Source: Moraxellaceae bacterium (lineage in GTDB: Bacteria; Pseudomonadota; Gammaproteobacteria; Pseudomonadales; Moraxellaceae). From it: a stretch of 64,000 bases of DNA. Where the stretch lies: assembly GCA_024234595.1 (NCBI GenBank), contig JACKNZ010000005.1, forward strand, positions 1-64,000, given 5' to 3'. Below, one piece after another: positions 17,234-25,037 of this stretch (position 1 is its first letter; every line of letters begins with the position of its first letter). The notes under the pieces were generated by a model. The model made no database searches. It saw only the letters and a list, made by a program, of their open reading frames with translations, and was not told the origin of the DNA. Both the position numbers and the translations under genes were made by a program.

Positions 17234-17821
17234 ATGTCCGACCCTTATATTTTAATACTGTACTATAGTCGTCATGGTAACACACGCCAACTGGCAAAAC
17301 TGATTGCGCGTGGTGTCGAGGCAGCAGGTATGACTGCCAAAATCCGTACAGTGCCCGCAGTATCAACAGTCTGTGAAAGTACCGAAGCTGCTATTCCTGA
17401 GCATGGCGAGTTATATTGCAGCTTAGAGGATTTACGTGATTGTGCAGGCTTGGCTTTAGGCAGCCCCACTCGTTTTGGCAATATGGCTGCGCCAGTTAAG
17501 TATTTTTTAGATGGTACAGCAGGATTATGGCTGAATGGCGCGTTATGTGATAAACCTGCCGCCGTTTTTACTTCAACTAGCTCATTACATGGTGGCCAAG
17601 AAAGCACCCTATTAAGCATGATGCTCCCCTTATTACATCATGGCATGGTCATTTTAGGTTTACCGTATCGTGAAGCTGCCTTAAATAGCACTCAAAGTGG
17701 CGGTACACCTTATGGTGCATCGCATTGGGCAGGACAAGACGGTAAACGCCCTATTACTTCTGATGAGCAAGCCTTATGCCTAGCATTAGGTAAGCGTTTG
17801 GTACAATTTGCGAGAAAATAA
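17234..17821 (+). CDS. wrbA: NAD(P)H:quinone oxidoreductase, WrbA flavodoxin family
   Basis: FMN-dependent two-electron quinone reductase thought to protect against redox-cycling quinones. Start at ATG for MSDPYILILYYSRHGNTRQLA (195 aa); the stretch YYSRHGNTRQLA is the flavodoxin phosphate-binding loop. GSPTRFGNMAAPVKYFLD and the STSSLHGGQESTLLSMMLPLLHHGMVI region are WrbA signatures. It is immediately followed by a DUF2069 gene, an arrangement also known from Pseudomonas. Confidence 0.93.
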   Translation: MSDPYILILYYSRHGNTRQLAKLIARGVEAAGMTAKIRTVPAVSTVCESTEAAIPEHGELYCSLEDLRDCAGLALGSPTRFGNMAAPVKYFLDGTAGLWLNGALCDKPAAVFTSTSSLHGGQESTLLSMMLPLLHHGMVILGLPYREAALNSTQSGGTPYGASHWAGQDGKRPITSDEQALCLALGKRLVQFARK

Positions 17822-18169
17822 GTGTTGTTATATTTACGAAGTAGTTATGTGGTTTATTTGATAGTACTTATCCTTAGTACCATTGTTGCTGCCCCAACAG
17901 CCAGCAATTTTCAAGATATATTAGTTATATTAGCTTTACAAATCATACCATTACTACTATTTATTAAAGCCGTTTGGCACAAACAAAGTTATGGTTTATT
18001 GGCTCTTACACTGCTAGTTTTGGTATATATGGGCTTTTCGACCATGAATTGTTTTGCCGTTGGCTTAAAACAAGTGTTTGCTTTTATTGAATTGATTGCA
18101 GCGACATGGCTAATTTTAGCTTGCTCTAAAGCAGTTAAAAGTTTACCTAGAGGGCATGGGGCGGTTTGA
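17822..18169 (+). CDS. DUF2069 family inner membrane protein
   Basis: 115-aa very hydrophobic protein with four probable membrane helices (about 5-25, 30-48, 56-75, 80-104). Its GTG start abuts the wrbA stop without a gap; a TTG one codon later is an alternative. The position downstream of wrbA is typical of DUF2069 proteins. Biochemical role unknown; the pairing suggests a link to membrane quinones, but that is inference. Confidence 0.82.
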   Translation: MLLYLRSSYVVYLIVLILSTIVAAPTASNFQDILVILALQIIPLLLFIKAVWHKQSYGLLALTLLVLVYMGFSTMNCFAVGLKQVFAFIELIAATWLILACSKAVKSLPRGHGAV

Positions 18170-18198
18170 ATATACGCTATTGATTAAACAGATATTAT

Positions 18199-18237
18199 GC
18201 GTTGGGCTTTTGCTTTATTTTATGGCGCGCCCAGCGC
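18199..18237. repeat. GCGTTGGGC...GCCCAGCGC inverted repeat
   Basis: A 9-bp stem with one G-T pair and a 21-base loop, 29 bases after the DUF2069 gene. It could end that transcript, but no T run follows. Similar GTTGGGC/GCCCA units are common dispersed repeats in gammaproteobacteria. Confidence 0.5.
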
Positions 18238-18311
18238 GATTCGAAAAACCGTTTTTAGGCTTTGACTATTAAAGTTATTTGCCAATGTTAATGAATCATG
18301 AAAAATAAAAA

Positions 18312-18337
18312 CCCATGAAAAATCATGGGCTTTTTTT
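18312..18337 (-). terminator. Rho-independent terminator of tRNA-Ser
   Basis: CCCATGA-AAAA-TCATGGG hairpin directly 3' of the tRNA on the minus strand, with T-rich runs on both sides, so it can also stop rightward transcripts from wrbA. Confidence 0.8.
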
Positions 18338-18340
18338 ATC

Positions 18341-18430
18341 TGGCGGAGAGAGAGGGATTCGAACCCTCGGTAGGCTTGCACCTACGCCTGATTTCGAGTC
18401 AGGTACATTCAACCGCTCTGCCACCTCTCC
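18341..18430 (-). tRNA. tRNA-Ser (anticodon CGA)
   Basis: 90-nt gene on the minus strand starting GGAGAGGTGGCAGAG and ending with an encoded CCA. The anticodon stem CCTGA/TCAGG encloses loop CTCGAAA, giving anticodon CGA (reads UCG). A long variable arm (GCGTAGGTGCAAGCCTACC) and the T loop GGTTCGAATCC confirm a class II serine tRNA. Confidence 0.97.
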
Positions 18431-18509
18431 GTTAAGGCTGCGCAATATAGCCAAAGCCACAAAAAAACTCAAGTAAAAACATTCAAATACCCGAGTTTAT
18501 GACATATTT

Positions 18510-18635
18510 AGGACTTACGCGGTTATCGCTTATTTGTGCACGCCCTCACCCTCCGCTACGCTCCTCCCTCTCCCTGAGGGAGAGGGTTGGGGTGAGGGTG
18601 CAAACGCGCTAATTTCGGTAAAATGCGTAAGTCCT
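18510..18635. repeat. Dispersed AGGACTTACGC element, copy C (126 bp, composite)
   Basis: Perfect 11-bp ends AGGACTTACGC / GCGTAAGTCCT, left arm GGTTATCGCTTATTTG, right arm AAACGCGCTAATTTCGGTAAAAT. The centre (18543-18600) is a second palindrome, CCCTCACCCT...CCCTCTCCCTGAGGGAGAGGG...GGGTGAGGG. It starts five bases after the stop of the small lipoprotein gene. An apparent rightward reading frame across it is an artefact of the repeat. Confidence 0.92.
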
Positions 18636-18640
18636 GATGT

Positions 18641-18877
18641 TTACAACGGAATATCATCAACTGTATCAGCGGCAGTATCAATGGCCTCGTCTGCTGTTTC
18701 CAGAGCTTCATCCACCTTGTTACCTGCAACAGGCACTACCGAAACAACTGCGCCAACCAAACTAGCACTCGCACCCACCACACGCATCGGCATAGTGGCT
18801 ATTTTAGTTAAAAAACAGCCACTCAAACTAGATACTAAAGCACTAATAATCATTAGCTTAGCGACATTATTCATCAT
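18641..18877 (-). CDS. Small lipoprotein, DUF6726-like
   Basis: 78-aa product with a type II signal peptide (lipobox LSGC, Cys21) followed by FLTKIATMPMRVVGASASLVGAVVSVVPVAGN, then an acidic tail. The pattern resembles small proteobacterial lipoproteins grouped as DUF6726. A GGAG site precedes two adjacent ATGs. It lies 60 bases downstream of purC, likely co-transcribed. Function unknown. Confidence 0.75.
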   Translation of the reverse strand: MMNNVAKLMIISALVSSLSGCFLTKIATMPMRVVGASASLVGAVVSVVPVAGNKVDEALETADEAIDTAADTVDDIPL

Positions 18878-18937
18878 GTTTACTCCATCAAATTAACGAT
18901 TCGTATGTCTAGTTATAACAGTAAAGACTCTTGATTA

Positions 18938-19651
18938 TCAATTAAAATCAATCCCTAATCGACGACCTACTTCTTCATAAGCCTCAACTACTTCGCCTAA
19001 ACCCTGACGAAAACGGTCTTTATCTAACTTTTTACGGGTTTCTTTATCCCACAAACGACAACCATCGGGCGAAAACTCATCACCTAATACAATACGGTCA
19101 TGGAATACACCAAATTCTAATTTAAAATCGACTAATAACATTTCTCCCTGTGCAAACAAAGTTTTTAAAACTTCATTAACAGCAAAGGATAATTCTTTCA
19201 TGCGCGCCAGTTGCGCTTCTGTTGCCCAACCAAAAGAACGCACATGACTTTCGTTAATCATCGGATCGCCCAATGCGTCATTCTTTAAAAATAACTCAAA
19301 GGTCGGAGGATTGAGTTCTAACCCTTCTGTTACCCCTAAACGACGACACAAGCTTCCTGCAGCATAATTTCGCACAACACACTCAACAGGAATCATCGTT
19401 AAACGCTTAACTAGGACTTCATTGGGTGTAATCAGTTTTTCGAAATGCGTTTCGATGCCTGCTTCGGCCAACTTTTGCATAATAAAGGCATTAAATGTGT
19501 TATTGACGCGCCCCTTGCGCGCTAACTGTTCAACCTTTTTACCATCAAAAGCCGAGGTATCATCCCGAAACACTAACACCAAATAATCAGCATTATCGGT
19601 GGTGTACACAGATTTTGCCTTGCCTGTGTATAATAAATCGCGCTTTTCCAT
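18938..19651 (-). CDS. purC: SAICAR synthase PurC
   Basis: Phosphoribosylaminoimidazole-succinocarboxamide synthase, joins CAIR and aspartate with ATP in purine synthesis. 237 aa, the usual length. Family blocks: KRDLLYTGKAKSVY, FRDDTSAFDGKK, VPVECVVRNYAAGSLCRRLG, and LVDFKLEFG with GDEFSPDGCRLWD. It follows bamC by 22 bases in the dapA-bamC-purC cluster typical of gammaproteobacteria. Confidence 0.97.
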   Translation of the reverse strand: MEKRDLLYTGKAKSVYTTDNADYLVLVFRDDTSAFDGKKVEQLARKGRVNNTFNAFIMQKLAEAGIETHFEKLITPNEVLVKRLTMIPVECVVRNYAAGSLCRRLGVTEGLELNPPTFELFLKNDALGDPMINESHVRSFGWATEAQLARMKELSFAVNEVLKTLFAQGEMLLVDFKLEFGVFHDRIVLGDEFSPDGCRLWDKETRKKLDKDRFRQGLGEVVEAYEEVGRRLGIDFN

Positions 19652-19673
19652 AGATAACTCTCAAGTAAATTGA

Positions 19674-20270
19674 TTAACTAGGCCAATGCTTAATGAGGCT
19701 AAGCAATATTTGTTGGCTTAGTTTGCTTTCGGCTAAGGTGTCTGCATCTTTCTGGACAGATACCACTTGATTCTGACTCGTTTGACTGAGTTTTAACAAA
19801 TACGTTGTTTTGGTTTTGTCTTGCGTTAACTCAAGATAATATAAGCCTAGACTTTGATTGCGATCAATCAATGTTAAATTTGCACCTTTGATGGCTAATC
19901 CCAACTGTTCCCATACCTGCAAGGGATTGCCTGCGGTATGTAACAAAGGGGTGTTATTACCATCAAACACCATTTGCGGTTTGCTTACTACCGTCGGTAT
20001 AAGTGCGTCACTTTCAATGTTTGGCAATACCACTTTAGGAGCAGGTACAACAAACTCCGCTTTTCGCCCTTCACCTATAACTACAACCGCTGCTTGCTCT
20101 TTGGGTGTAATGACCTCAGGAATGGCATACAAAGGCTTGGTGACACGTTGCTCAGGACTGGCATTCAAAGGCGGCAGTGTTTGTGCCTGCAAGTAATCCA
20201 GTGAGCGATTAGGAAAAAAACTACAAGCACTGACTGCGATTATTGCTACTAACAATAAACACTGACGCAT
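19674..20270 (-). CDS. bamC: BamC-like outer membrane assembly lipoprotein, short form
   Basis: BamC is the lipoprotein of the BAM complex encoded between dapA and purC. Start at the ATG for MRQCLLLVAIIAVSAC, giving a lipobox VSAC and mature Cys16. 198 aa, against about 340 in E. coli: the unstructured N-terminal segment (SLDYLQAQTLPPL, the part that binds BamD in E. coli) and one helix-grip domain (LQVWEQLGLAIKGANLTLIDRNQSLGLYYLEL) are present, the second helix-grip domain is missing. Position gives most of the confidence. The start lies one base past the dapA stop. Confidence 0.85.
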   Translation of the reverse strand: MRQCLLLVAIIAVSACSFFPNRSLDYLQAQTLPPLNASPEQRVTKPLYAIPEVITPKEQAAVVVIGEGRKAEFVVPAPKVVLPNIESDALIPTVVSKPQMVFDGNNTPLLHTAGNPLQVWEQLGLAIKGANLTLIDRNQSLGLYYLELTQDKTKTTYLLKLSQTSQNQVVSVQKDADTLAESKLSQQILLSLIKHWPS

Positions 20271-20271
20271 A

Positions 20272-21144
20272 CTAAATACCTGCTTTTTTGAGTGCCAAAC
20301 GCACGATATCATGACATGAGCTAGCTAACACTGTTAACGGCAAACGAATACCTTGTGCAATCCGCCCCATTTCAGACAATGCCCATTTAACAGGAATCGG
20401 ATTAGATTCAATAAACAAGTCTTTGTGTAATGCTTCTAAGGGCTGATTTAGGTTTTGAGCTAAAGGCGCGTTTCCTGCCAAAGCCGCCTCACAGACCGCA
20501 CTCATTGCTTTAGGGGCAACATTGGCTGTTACCGAGATATTGCCTTTTGCGCCCATCAATATCAATTGATAAGCCGTTGCATCATCCCCTGAATATACTG
20601 CCATTTTGTCAGCTACTAGCTCAATCAACTCTTTGCCACGCTCTAAATTACCTGTAGCATCTTTTATACCAACAATATTGGGTGTTCCAGCCAAACGTGC
20701 AACAGTGGCATTGGACATATCCACACCTGTTCTACCCGGTACATTGTATAAAATTTGAGGAATAGCTACTGCCTCAGCAATTGCTTTGTGATGCTGATAC
20801 AAACCTTCTTGGGTTGGTTTATTATAGTAAGGAGTCACTAATAAACAGGCATCTGCGCCAGCTTCTTTGGCAAGCTTGGTCAGTTCAATGGCTTCACGGG
20901 TTGAGTTAGCACCTGTACCCGCAATCACAGGCACACGTTTGTTTACGGTTTCTACAACACATTTAATCACAGCACAATGTTCGTCAACATCCAAGGTCGC
21001 CGATTCACCTGTCGTTCCCACAGCCACAATGCCATGAGTTCCTTGCTCAATATGCCATTCAACTAACGATTTAAGGGCTGGCCAATCAATATCACCATTC
21101 ATTTGCATAGGCGTGACCAGTGCTACCAAACTGCCCGTAATCAT
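20272..21144 (-). CDS. dapA: 4-hydroxy-tetrahydrodipicolinate synthase
   Basis: First committed enzyme of lysine and meso-diaminopimelate synthesis, condensing pyruvate and aspartate semialdehyde. Start at MITGSLVALVTPM with GGAG eight bases upstream (290 aa). The Schiff-base lysine is in GIKDATGN, the proton-relay tyrosine in YNVPGRTG, and GTTGESATL binds the pyruvate carboxylate. The frame stays open upstream into tRNA-Gly, but that is not coding. It precedes bamC by one base. Confidence 0.97.
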   Translation of the reverse strand: MITGSLVALVTPMQMNGDIDWPALKSLVEWHIEQGTHGIVAVGTTGESATLDVDEHCAVIKCVVETVNKRVPVIAGTGANSTREAIELTKLAKEAGADACLLVTPYYNKPTQEGLYQHHKAIAEAVAIPQILYNVPGRTGVDMSNATVARLAGTPNIVGIKDATGNLERGKELIELVADKMAVYSGDDATAYQLILMGAKGNISVTANVAPKAMSAVCEAALAGNAPLAQNLNQPLEALHKDLFIESNPIPVKWALSEMGRIAQGIRLPLTVLASSCHDIVRLALKKAGI

Positions 21145-21201
21145 TTGTGTTCTCCGATGTATTATCTTAATAACCAACCCATCATAACCCAATTCTAAAA
21201 C

Positions 21202-21231
21202 AAAAAAGCCGACTATGATAAGTCGGCTTTT
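21202..21231 (-). terminator. Rho-independent terminator of tRNA-Gly
   Basis: AAAAGCCGACT / AGTCGGCTTTT stem of 11 bp with a 6-nt loop, T run on the minus strand, seven bases beyond the tRNA 3' end. It closes the gacA-uvrC-pgsA-tRNA unit. Confidence 0.88.
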
Positions 21232-21237
21232 AAAATT

Positions 21238-21313
<76 letters not shown>

Positions 21314-21388
21314 ATTTGTAGGTGAGCAATTCTAGTGCATTTTTTATAAGCGTCAAGCAAATTATGACAGCCTTTGACAACTTACCAC

Positions 21389-21413
21389 TCATTTGCTCAC
21401 AAAACACGCTAAT
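21389..21413. repeat. Remnant of the AGGACTTACGC element, copy H (partial)
   Basis: The stretch TCATTTGCTCACAAAACACGCTAAT matches the interior of copy E (26940-27004) with one difference, but neither terminal repeat is present. It lies eight bases past the pgsA stop. Reads as a decayed or truncated copy. Confidence 0.6.
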
Positions 21414-21421
21414 CCTAGCGT

Positions 21422-21997
21422 TTAATCAGGCTTACTTAATTCTGGCCATGCGGCGCGTAAATAGATAATCATCGACCAAATAGTTAATACCACTGCGACA
21501 TACAGCAAAAAATAACCTAGATATAACAACATGGTTTCTTGGGTCAGCAACACGGTAATTGCGGTCATTTGTGCGGTCGTTTTCCATTTGCCAATATGCG
21601 ACACCGCCACATTAGCACGTTTACCAAGCTCTGCCATCCACTCTCTTAAAGCCGAAATGGTAATTTCTCTAGAGATAATCACAATAGCAGGCAATACCAT
21701 CTCGAGTCGTGGGGAGGCTTGTACTAATAACACCAAAGCCGCCGCCACCATCAATTTGTCAGCAACTGGGTCTAAAAAGCGTCCAAATGCTGAAGTTTGA
21801 TTGAGTGCACGTGCAAGATAACCATCAAACCAGTCGGTAATTGCTGCTAACAAAAATATTGATGCTATGAGCCAATTTTGCCATTTGAATGCAGGCAAAT
21901 AAGCCAACAACACAATCACTGGAATAAGAACGACCCGCATTAAGGTGAGAATATTGGGAATGTTCCACAACTGTTTATTAGCCAAAAGAGACTCCAT
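21422..21997 (-). CDS. pgsA: CDP-diacylglycerol-glycerol-3-phosphate 3-phosphatidyltransferase
   Basis: Makes phosphatidylglycerol phosphate at the inner membrane. 191 aa with the CDP-alcohol phosphotransferase motif D-x2-DG-x2-AR-x8-G-x3-D-x3-D visible in DWFDGYLARALNQTSAFGRF followed by LDPVADK. About four membrane helices. The ATG begins right after the uvrC stop, so translation is probably coupled. Part of the classical gacA-uvrC-pgsA order. Confidence 0.96.
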   Translation of the reverse strand: MESLLANKQLWNIPNILTLMRVVLIPVIVLLAYLPAFKWQNWLIASIFLLAAITDWFDGYLARALNQTSAFGRFLDPVADKLMVAAALVLLVQASPRLEMVLPAIVIISREITISALREWMAELGKRANVAVSHIGKWKTTAQMTAITVLLTQETMLLYLGYFLLYVAVVLTIWSMIIYLRAAWPELSKPD

Positions 21998-23818
21998 TTA
22001 ATGCAAAATCGCATAAATTGTTTGTGCTAAGTTTAAACCAATCCCCGAAACCATTGCTAGCTCTTGTTCGCTGGCATTGATAACACCTTGTAAACCGCCA
22101 AAATGTTGCAACAAGGCACGACGACGTTTTGCGCCCAAATTAGGAATCGCTTCTAAGGGAGAGGTTTGACGTGTTTTGTCTCTTTTGGCGCGGTGTTTGG
22201 TTATGGCAAAACGATGCGCTTCGTCACGAATATATTGCAACAAATGAAAAGCTATCTCATCTGACGCTAGTTGAAGCTGTCGCCCATCGACAAAATGAAT
22301 AGTCTCTAGTCCTGCTTTACGTCCTTCACCCTTTGAAATAGCAATTAAACACATTGGCCAATCTATCGGCACTTTATCTAATGTACGCTGTACTCGTTCT
22401 AGTTGTCCTTTGCCGCCATCAATTAACAAGACATCAGGTTTAGGACTGTCCGCATCTATTTGTTTAAATCGCTGTTTAATTGCCTGTTCCATTGCCGCAT
22501 AATCATCGCCAGCAGTAATATTTTTGATTAAGTAATGACGATAATCACGCTTTTTTGCGCCCTGTATATCATAGACCACACATGACGCAACAGTAGCCTC
22601 ACCTTGTAAATGACTAATATCAAAACATTCAATACGCTGTGGCATGTGCGATAATTGCAATACTTGTTGCAAAGCCATTAAACGGGCACTGACTTGCAGT
22701 TTAGTTTGAATATGTGCCTTGATGGATTCTTGCGCATTGAGCTGTGCAAAATTGAGCCAAGCCGCTCTCTGCTCTCTGACGCGGGTCTTAATGCGAATTT
22801 TACGCTGATAGCTATCAACAAAAGCCAGTTGTAAGGTGTCAATATCGTCCTGTGGCAGAACCTGATTGACGATAATTTCTTGCGGTAAATCACGTTCCTG
22901 CTGCCAATAAAACACACCTAAAAACTCTAGCATTATGTCGCAAGGCTGCTCTTGTGTGGTTGGTAAAAAATACGCTTTACTGCCTAAAACGCGTCCGCCG
23001 CGTACATACAACACCTGCATACACACCACGCCACTATCAATCAACAATGCAAACACATCAGCTTCGCCCTGCTCTGTATAAACAGACTGTTGAGCCTGAA
23101 TTTGTCGTAATGCTACCAGTTGGTCACGATAAAATGCCGCCTGCTCAAAGTTTAACTGTAAAGAAGCCTGTTCCATCTGTTGCGCTATATGTTGTTGTAA
23201 CTCGCTACTCTTGCCCTCCAAAAAACGCATCGCATTGAGCACATCTTGCCGATAATCCTCTTGATTGACTAAAGCAACACAAGGCGCGCGACAGCGTTTA
23301 ATTTGATATTGCATACAGGGACGGTCACGGTGCTTAAAATTACTGTCATCACATTGACGCAGTTGAAATGTTTTTTGTAATAACAACAGTGTGTCTAGCA
23401 CCGCCTTGCTATTGGGATACGGGCCAAATAAGCGATGTCCTTGTTTAAGTACTTTTTTACCACGCTGCCAGTAAAGTTGCGGAAAATCTTCTGACCAAGA
23501 AATGACTAAATAAGGATACGATTTATCATCTTTGAGTAAAATATTATAAGGCGGCTTGAGGCTTTTAATTAGATTTTGTTCGAGTAATAAGGCTTCTGTT
23601 TCTGAATGAGTAATAATAAGCTCAATATCGCAAATTTTGCTGACCAAGGCTTGAGTTTTGGGATGAGTAATATTTTTTTGAAAATAACTGGAAACCCGAT
23701 TTTTGAGGGATTTTGCTTTGCCAACATATAATACCTCTCCCTGAGCACCCAGCATTTTATAGATACCTGCTAGGTGCGGCAAAGCGGCTAAAATTGCACT
23801 GATTTTTTCTTGAGTCAT
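21998..23818 (-). CDS. uvrC: Excinuclease ABC subunit C
   Basis: UvrC makes both incisions in nucleotide excision repair. 606 aa: N-terminal GIY-YIG nuclease (GIYKMLGAQGEVLYVGKAK, about 18-95), a UVR helical domain (~200-240), the RNase H-like C-terminal nuclease with ECFDISHLQGEATVASCVV and LLIDGGKGQL, and helix-hairpin-helix repeats at the end (PNLGAKRRRALLQHFGGLQG). It overlaps the gacA stop by four bases (ATGA), the arrangement known from Pseudomonas and E. coli uvrY-uvrC. Confidence 0.98.
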   Translation of the reverse strand: MTQEKISAILAALPHLAGIYKMLGAQGEVLYVGKAKSLKNRVSSYFQKNITHPKTQALVSKICDIELIITHSETEALLLEQNLIKSLKPPYNILLKDDKSYPYLVISWSEDFPQLYWQRGKKVLKQGHRLFGPYPNSKAVLDTLLLLQKTFQLRQCDDSNFKHRDRPCMQYQIKRCRAPCVALVNQEDYRQDVLNAMRFLEGKSSELQQHIAQQMEQASLQLNFEQAAFYRDQLVALRQIQAQQSVYTEQGEADVFALLIDSGVVCMQVLYVRGGRVLGSKAYFLPTTQEQPCDIMLEFLGVFYWQQERDLPQEIIVNQVLPQDDIDTLQLAFVDSYQRKIRIKTRVREQRAAWLNFAQLNAQESIKAHIQTKLQVSARLMALQQVLQLSHMPQRIECFDISHLQGEATVASCVVYDIQGAKKRDYRHYLIKNITAGDDYAAMEQAIKQRFKQIDADSPKPDVLLIDGGKGQLERVQRTLDKVPIDWPMCLIAISKGEGRKAGLETIHFVDGRQLQLASDEIAFHLLQYIRDEAHRFAITKHRAKRDKTRQTSPLEAIPNLGAKRRRALLQHFGGLQGVINASEQELAMVSGIGLNLAQTIYAILH

Positions 23819-24462
23819 TCTTTATTGATTACACCAAAACGCATCGCCAAACGGCTAAGCTGCACATCGTTATCCACGCCAAGTTTGCCAAAGATACGAC
23901 CACGATAGGTGCTTAATGTTGTAAGTGCAACACCCATCGTATCCGCAATATCTTGGTTGGTTTTGCCTTCAGCAATCATTTCAGCCATTTGTAACTCACG
24001 CCGAGACAACGCTTCAAAAGGTGATTTATCTGCCTTATCTCTATTTGCCCAATTTTTGGCTAACATAGCCGCAATATCAGGGCTAAAGTAACGGCTACCA
24101 TGCACCACTTGTGTAATAGCACGCACCATCTCGTCTAAACTTGCTCCCTTAGTAATATAGCCTGCTGCTCCTGCACCCAAGATACGCGACGGCGTGGGCT
24201 CTTCATCACAAGCAGACACCGCTAAAATTTTAACATTGGGAAACCGCTTTGCCAGTTTGCGTGTCGCTTCAATGCCTCCCATACCAGGCATATTAACATC
24301 CATCAAAATGACGTGTGGTTCTGCCTGACGAACAAAAACCAGTGCCTCTTCACCTGTTTTGACTTCGCCCACTACCTCTATTTCTTTGACATCTTCCAAC
24401 ATCCGTGCCACACCCATGCGCACAATATCGTGATCGTCAACCAACAACACTTTTATCAACAT
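23815..24462 (-). CDS. gacA: Response regulator GacA (UvrY)
   Basis: Output regulator of the GacS/GacA system that controls the Rsm/Csr small RNAs. Start at ATG for MLIKVLLVDDHDIVR with GAGGTG directly before it (215 aa). Receiver domain with Asp9, Asp10, phosphoacceptor Asp55 (ILMDVNMPG) and Lys105; LuxR/FixJ-type helix-turn-helix from about 145 (LSRRELQMAEMIAEGKTNQD). The cognate sensor lies at 62453 in this window. A copy of the dispersed element ends 15 bases upstream of the start, so it forms part of the 5' leader or promoter region. Confidence 0.97.
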   Translation of the reverse strand: MLIKVLLVDDHDIVRMGVARMLEDVKEIEVVGEVKTGEEALVFVRQAEPHVILMDVNMPGMGGIEATRKLAKRFPNVKILAVSACDEEPTPSRILGAGAAGYITKGASLDEMVRAITQVVHGSRYFSPDIAAMLAKNWANRDKADKSPFEALSRRELQMAEMIAEGKTNQDIADTMGVALTTLSTYRGRIFGKLGVDNDVQLSRLAMRFGVINKE

Positions 24463-24477
24463 CCACCTCAATGTATC

Positions 24478-24576
24478 AGGACTTACGCATTTCACTGAAA
24501 TTAGCGCGTTTTGTGAGCTAAAAATTGTTAAAAACGATTATTGAGCGAGCAAAAAAGCGATAACCGCGTAAGTCCT
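24478..24576. repeat. Dispersed AGGACTTACGC element, copy D (99 bp), upstream of gacA
   Basis: Perfect ends AGGACTTACGC and GCGTAAGTCCT, in the reverse orientation on the plus strand (hence forward relative to gacA). Arms ATTTCACTGAAATTAGCGCG and AGCGATAACC are recognisable; the centre is AT-rich (TAAAAATTGTTAAAAACGAT). Its edge is 15 bases from the gacA start codon. Confidence 0.92.
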
Positions 24577-25037
24577 ATATATGTCAGGCAAACACACTAA
24601 GGACACAATATTGCACCATTATTTAACTGATATTGGTTACAAATGAGATTTTGGTCACTTTATAATCTGTTAACATTATGTATAATAGCAAACTTATGCG
24701 CTTGTTCTAAGCCGACAAAATAATGTTTATTGACCAAAAAGATAAAAATTATAGTTAATAGCTTGCTCATCTCTGGAATAAAACTATACATAGACTAAAA
24801 TTCTAGAATAGGGCAATTAATTTGTTACAAATTCTTGCAGGACTAACAACTTTATCTTACTTAGCCAGATTCTGTCGCTAGAATGTTGGCCTATTTCTTG
24901 AATAAAGTTATTTTTAATTTTTTGATATTGTAACCCTATAAAGTTTAGGACATTTTTTGCATTAATGTCCCAGTATATAGCCATAACATCCAACATCACA
25001 CACTGTCAGCTCAGTGTTTTTAAATGGGTCGTGTATT
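24577..25037. other. Divergent intergenic region gacA / pbpG
   Basis: 461 bp, very AT-rich, without a convincing gene. Two TATAAT boxes lie at 24661-24666 and 24681-24686 on the plus strand, neither with a clear -35. A short leftward frame at 24817-24999 has no ribosome-binding site or recognisable content and I do not count it. Presumably holds the promoters of both flanking genes. Confidence 0.6.

Noticed and set aside
18534..18896. Rightward reading frame starting MCTPSPSATLLPLPEGEGWGEGA
   Set aside because: It is the translation of the CCCTC palindrome inside copy C; the same peptide start appears at 38591 in copy F. Antisense to the small lipoprotein gene, no ribosome-binding site.
24817..24999. 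60-codon leftward frame in the gacA/pbpG gap
   Set aside because: AT-rich, no ribosome-binding site, no coherent composition; probably chance.
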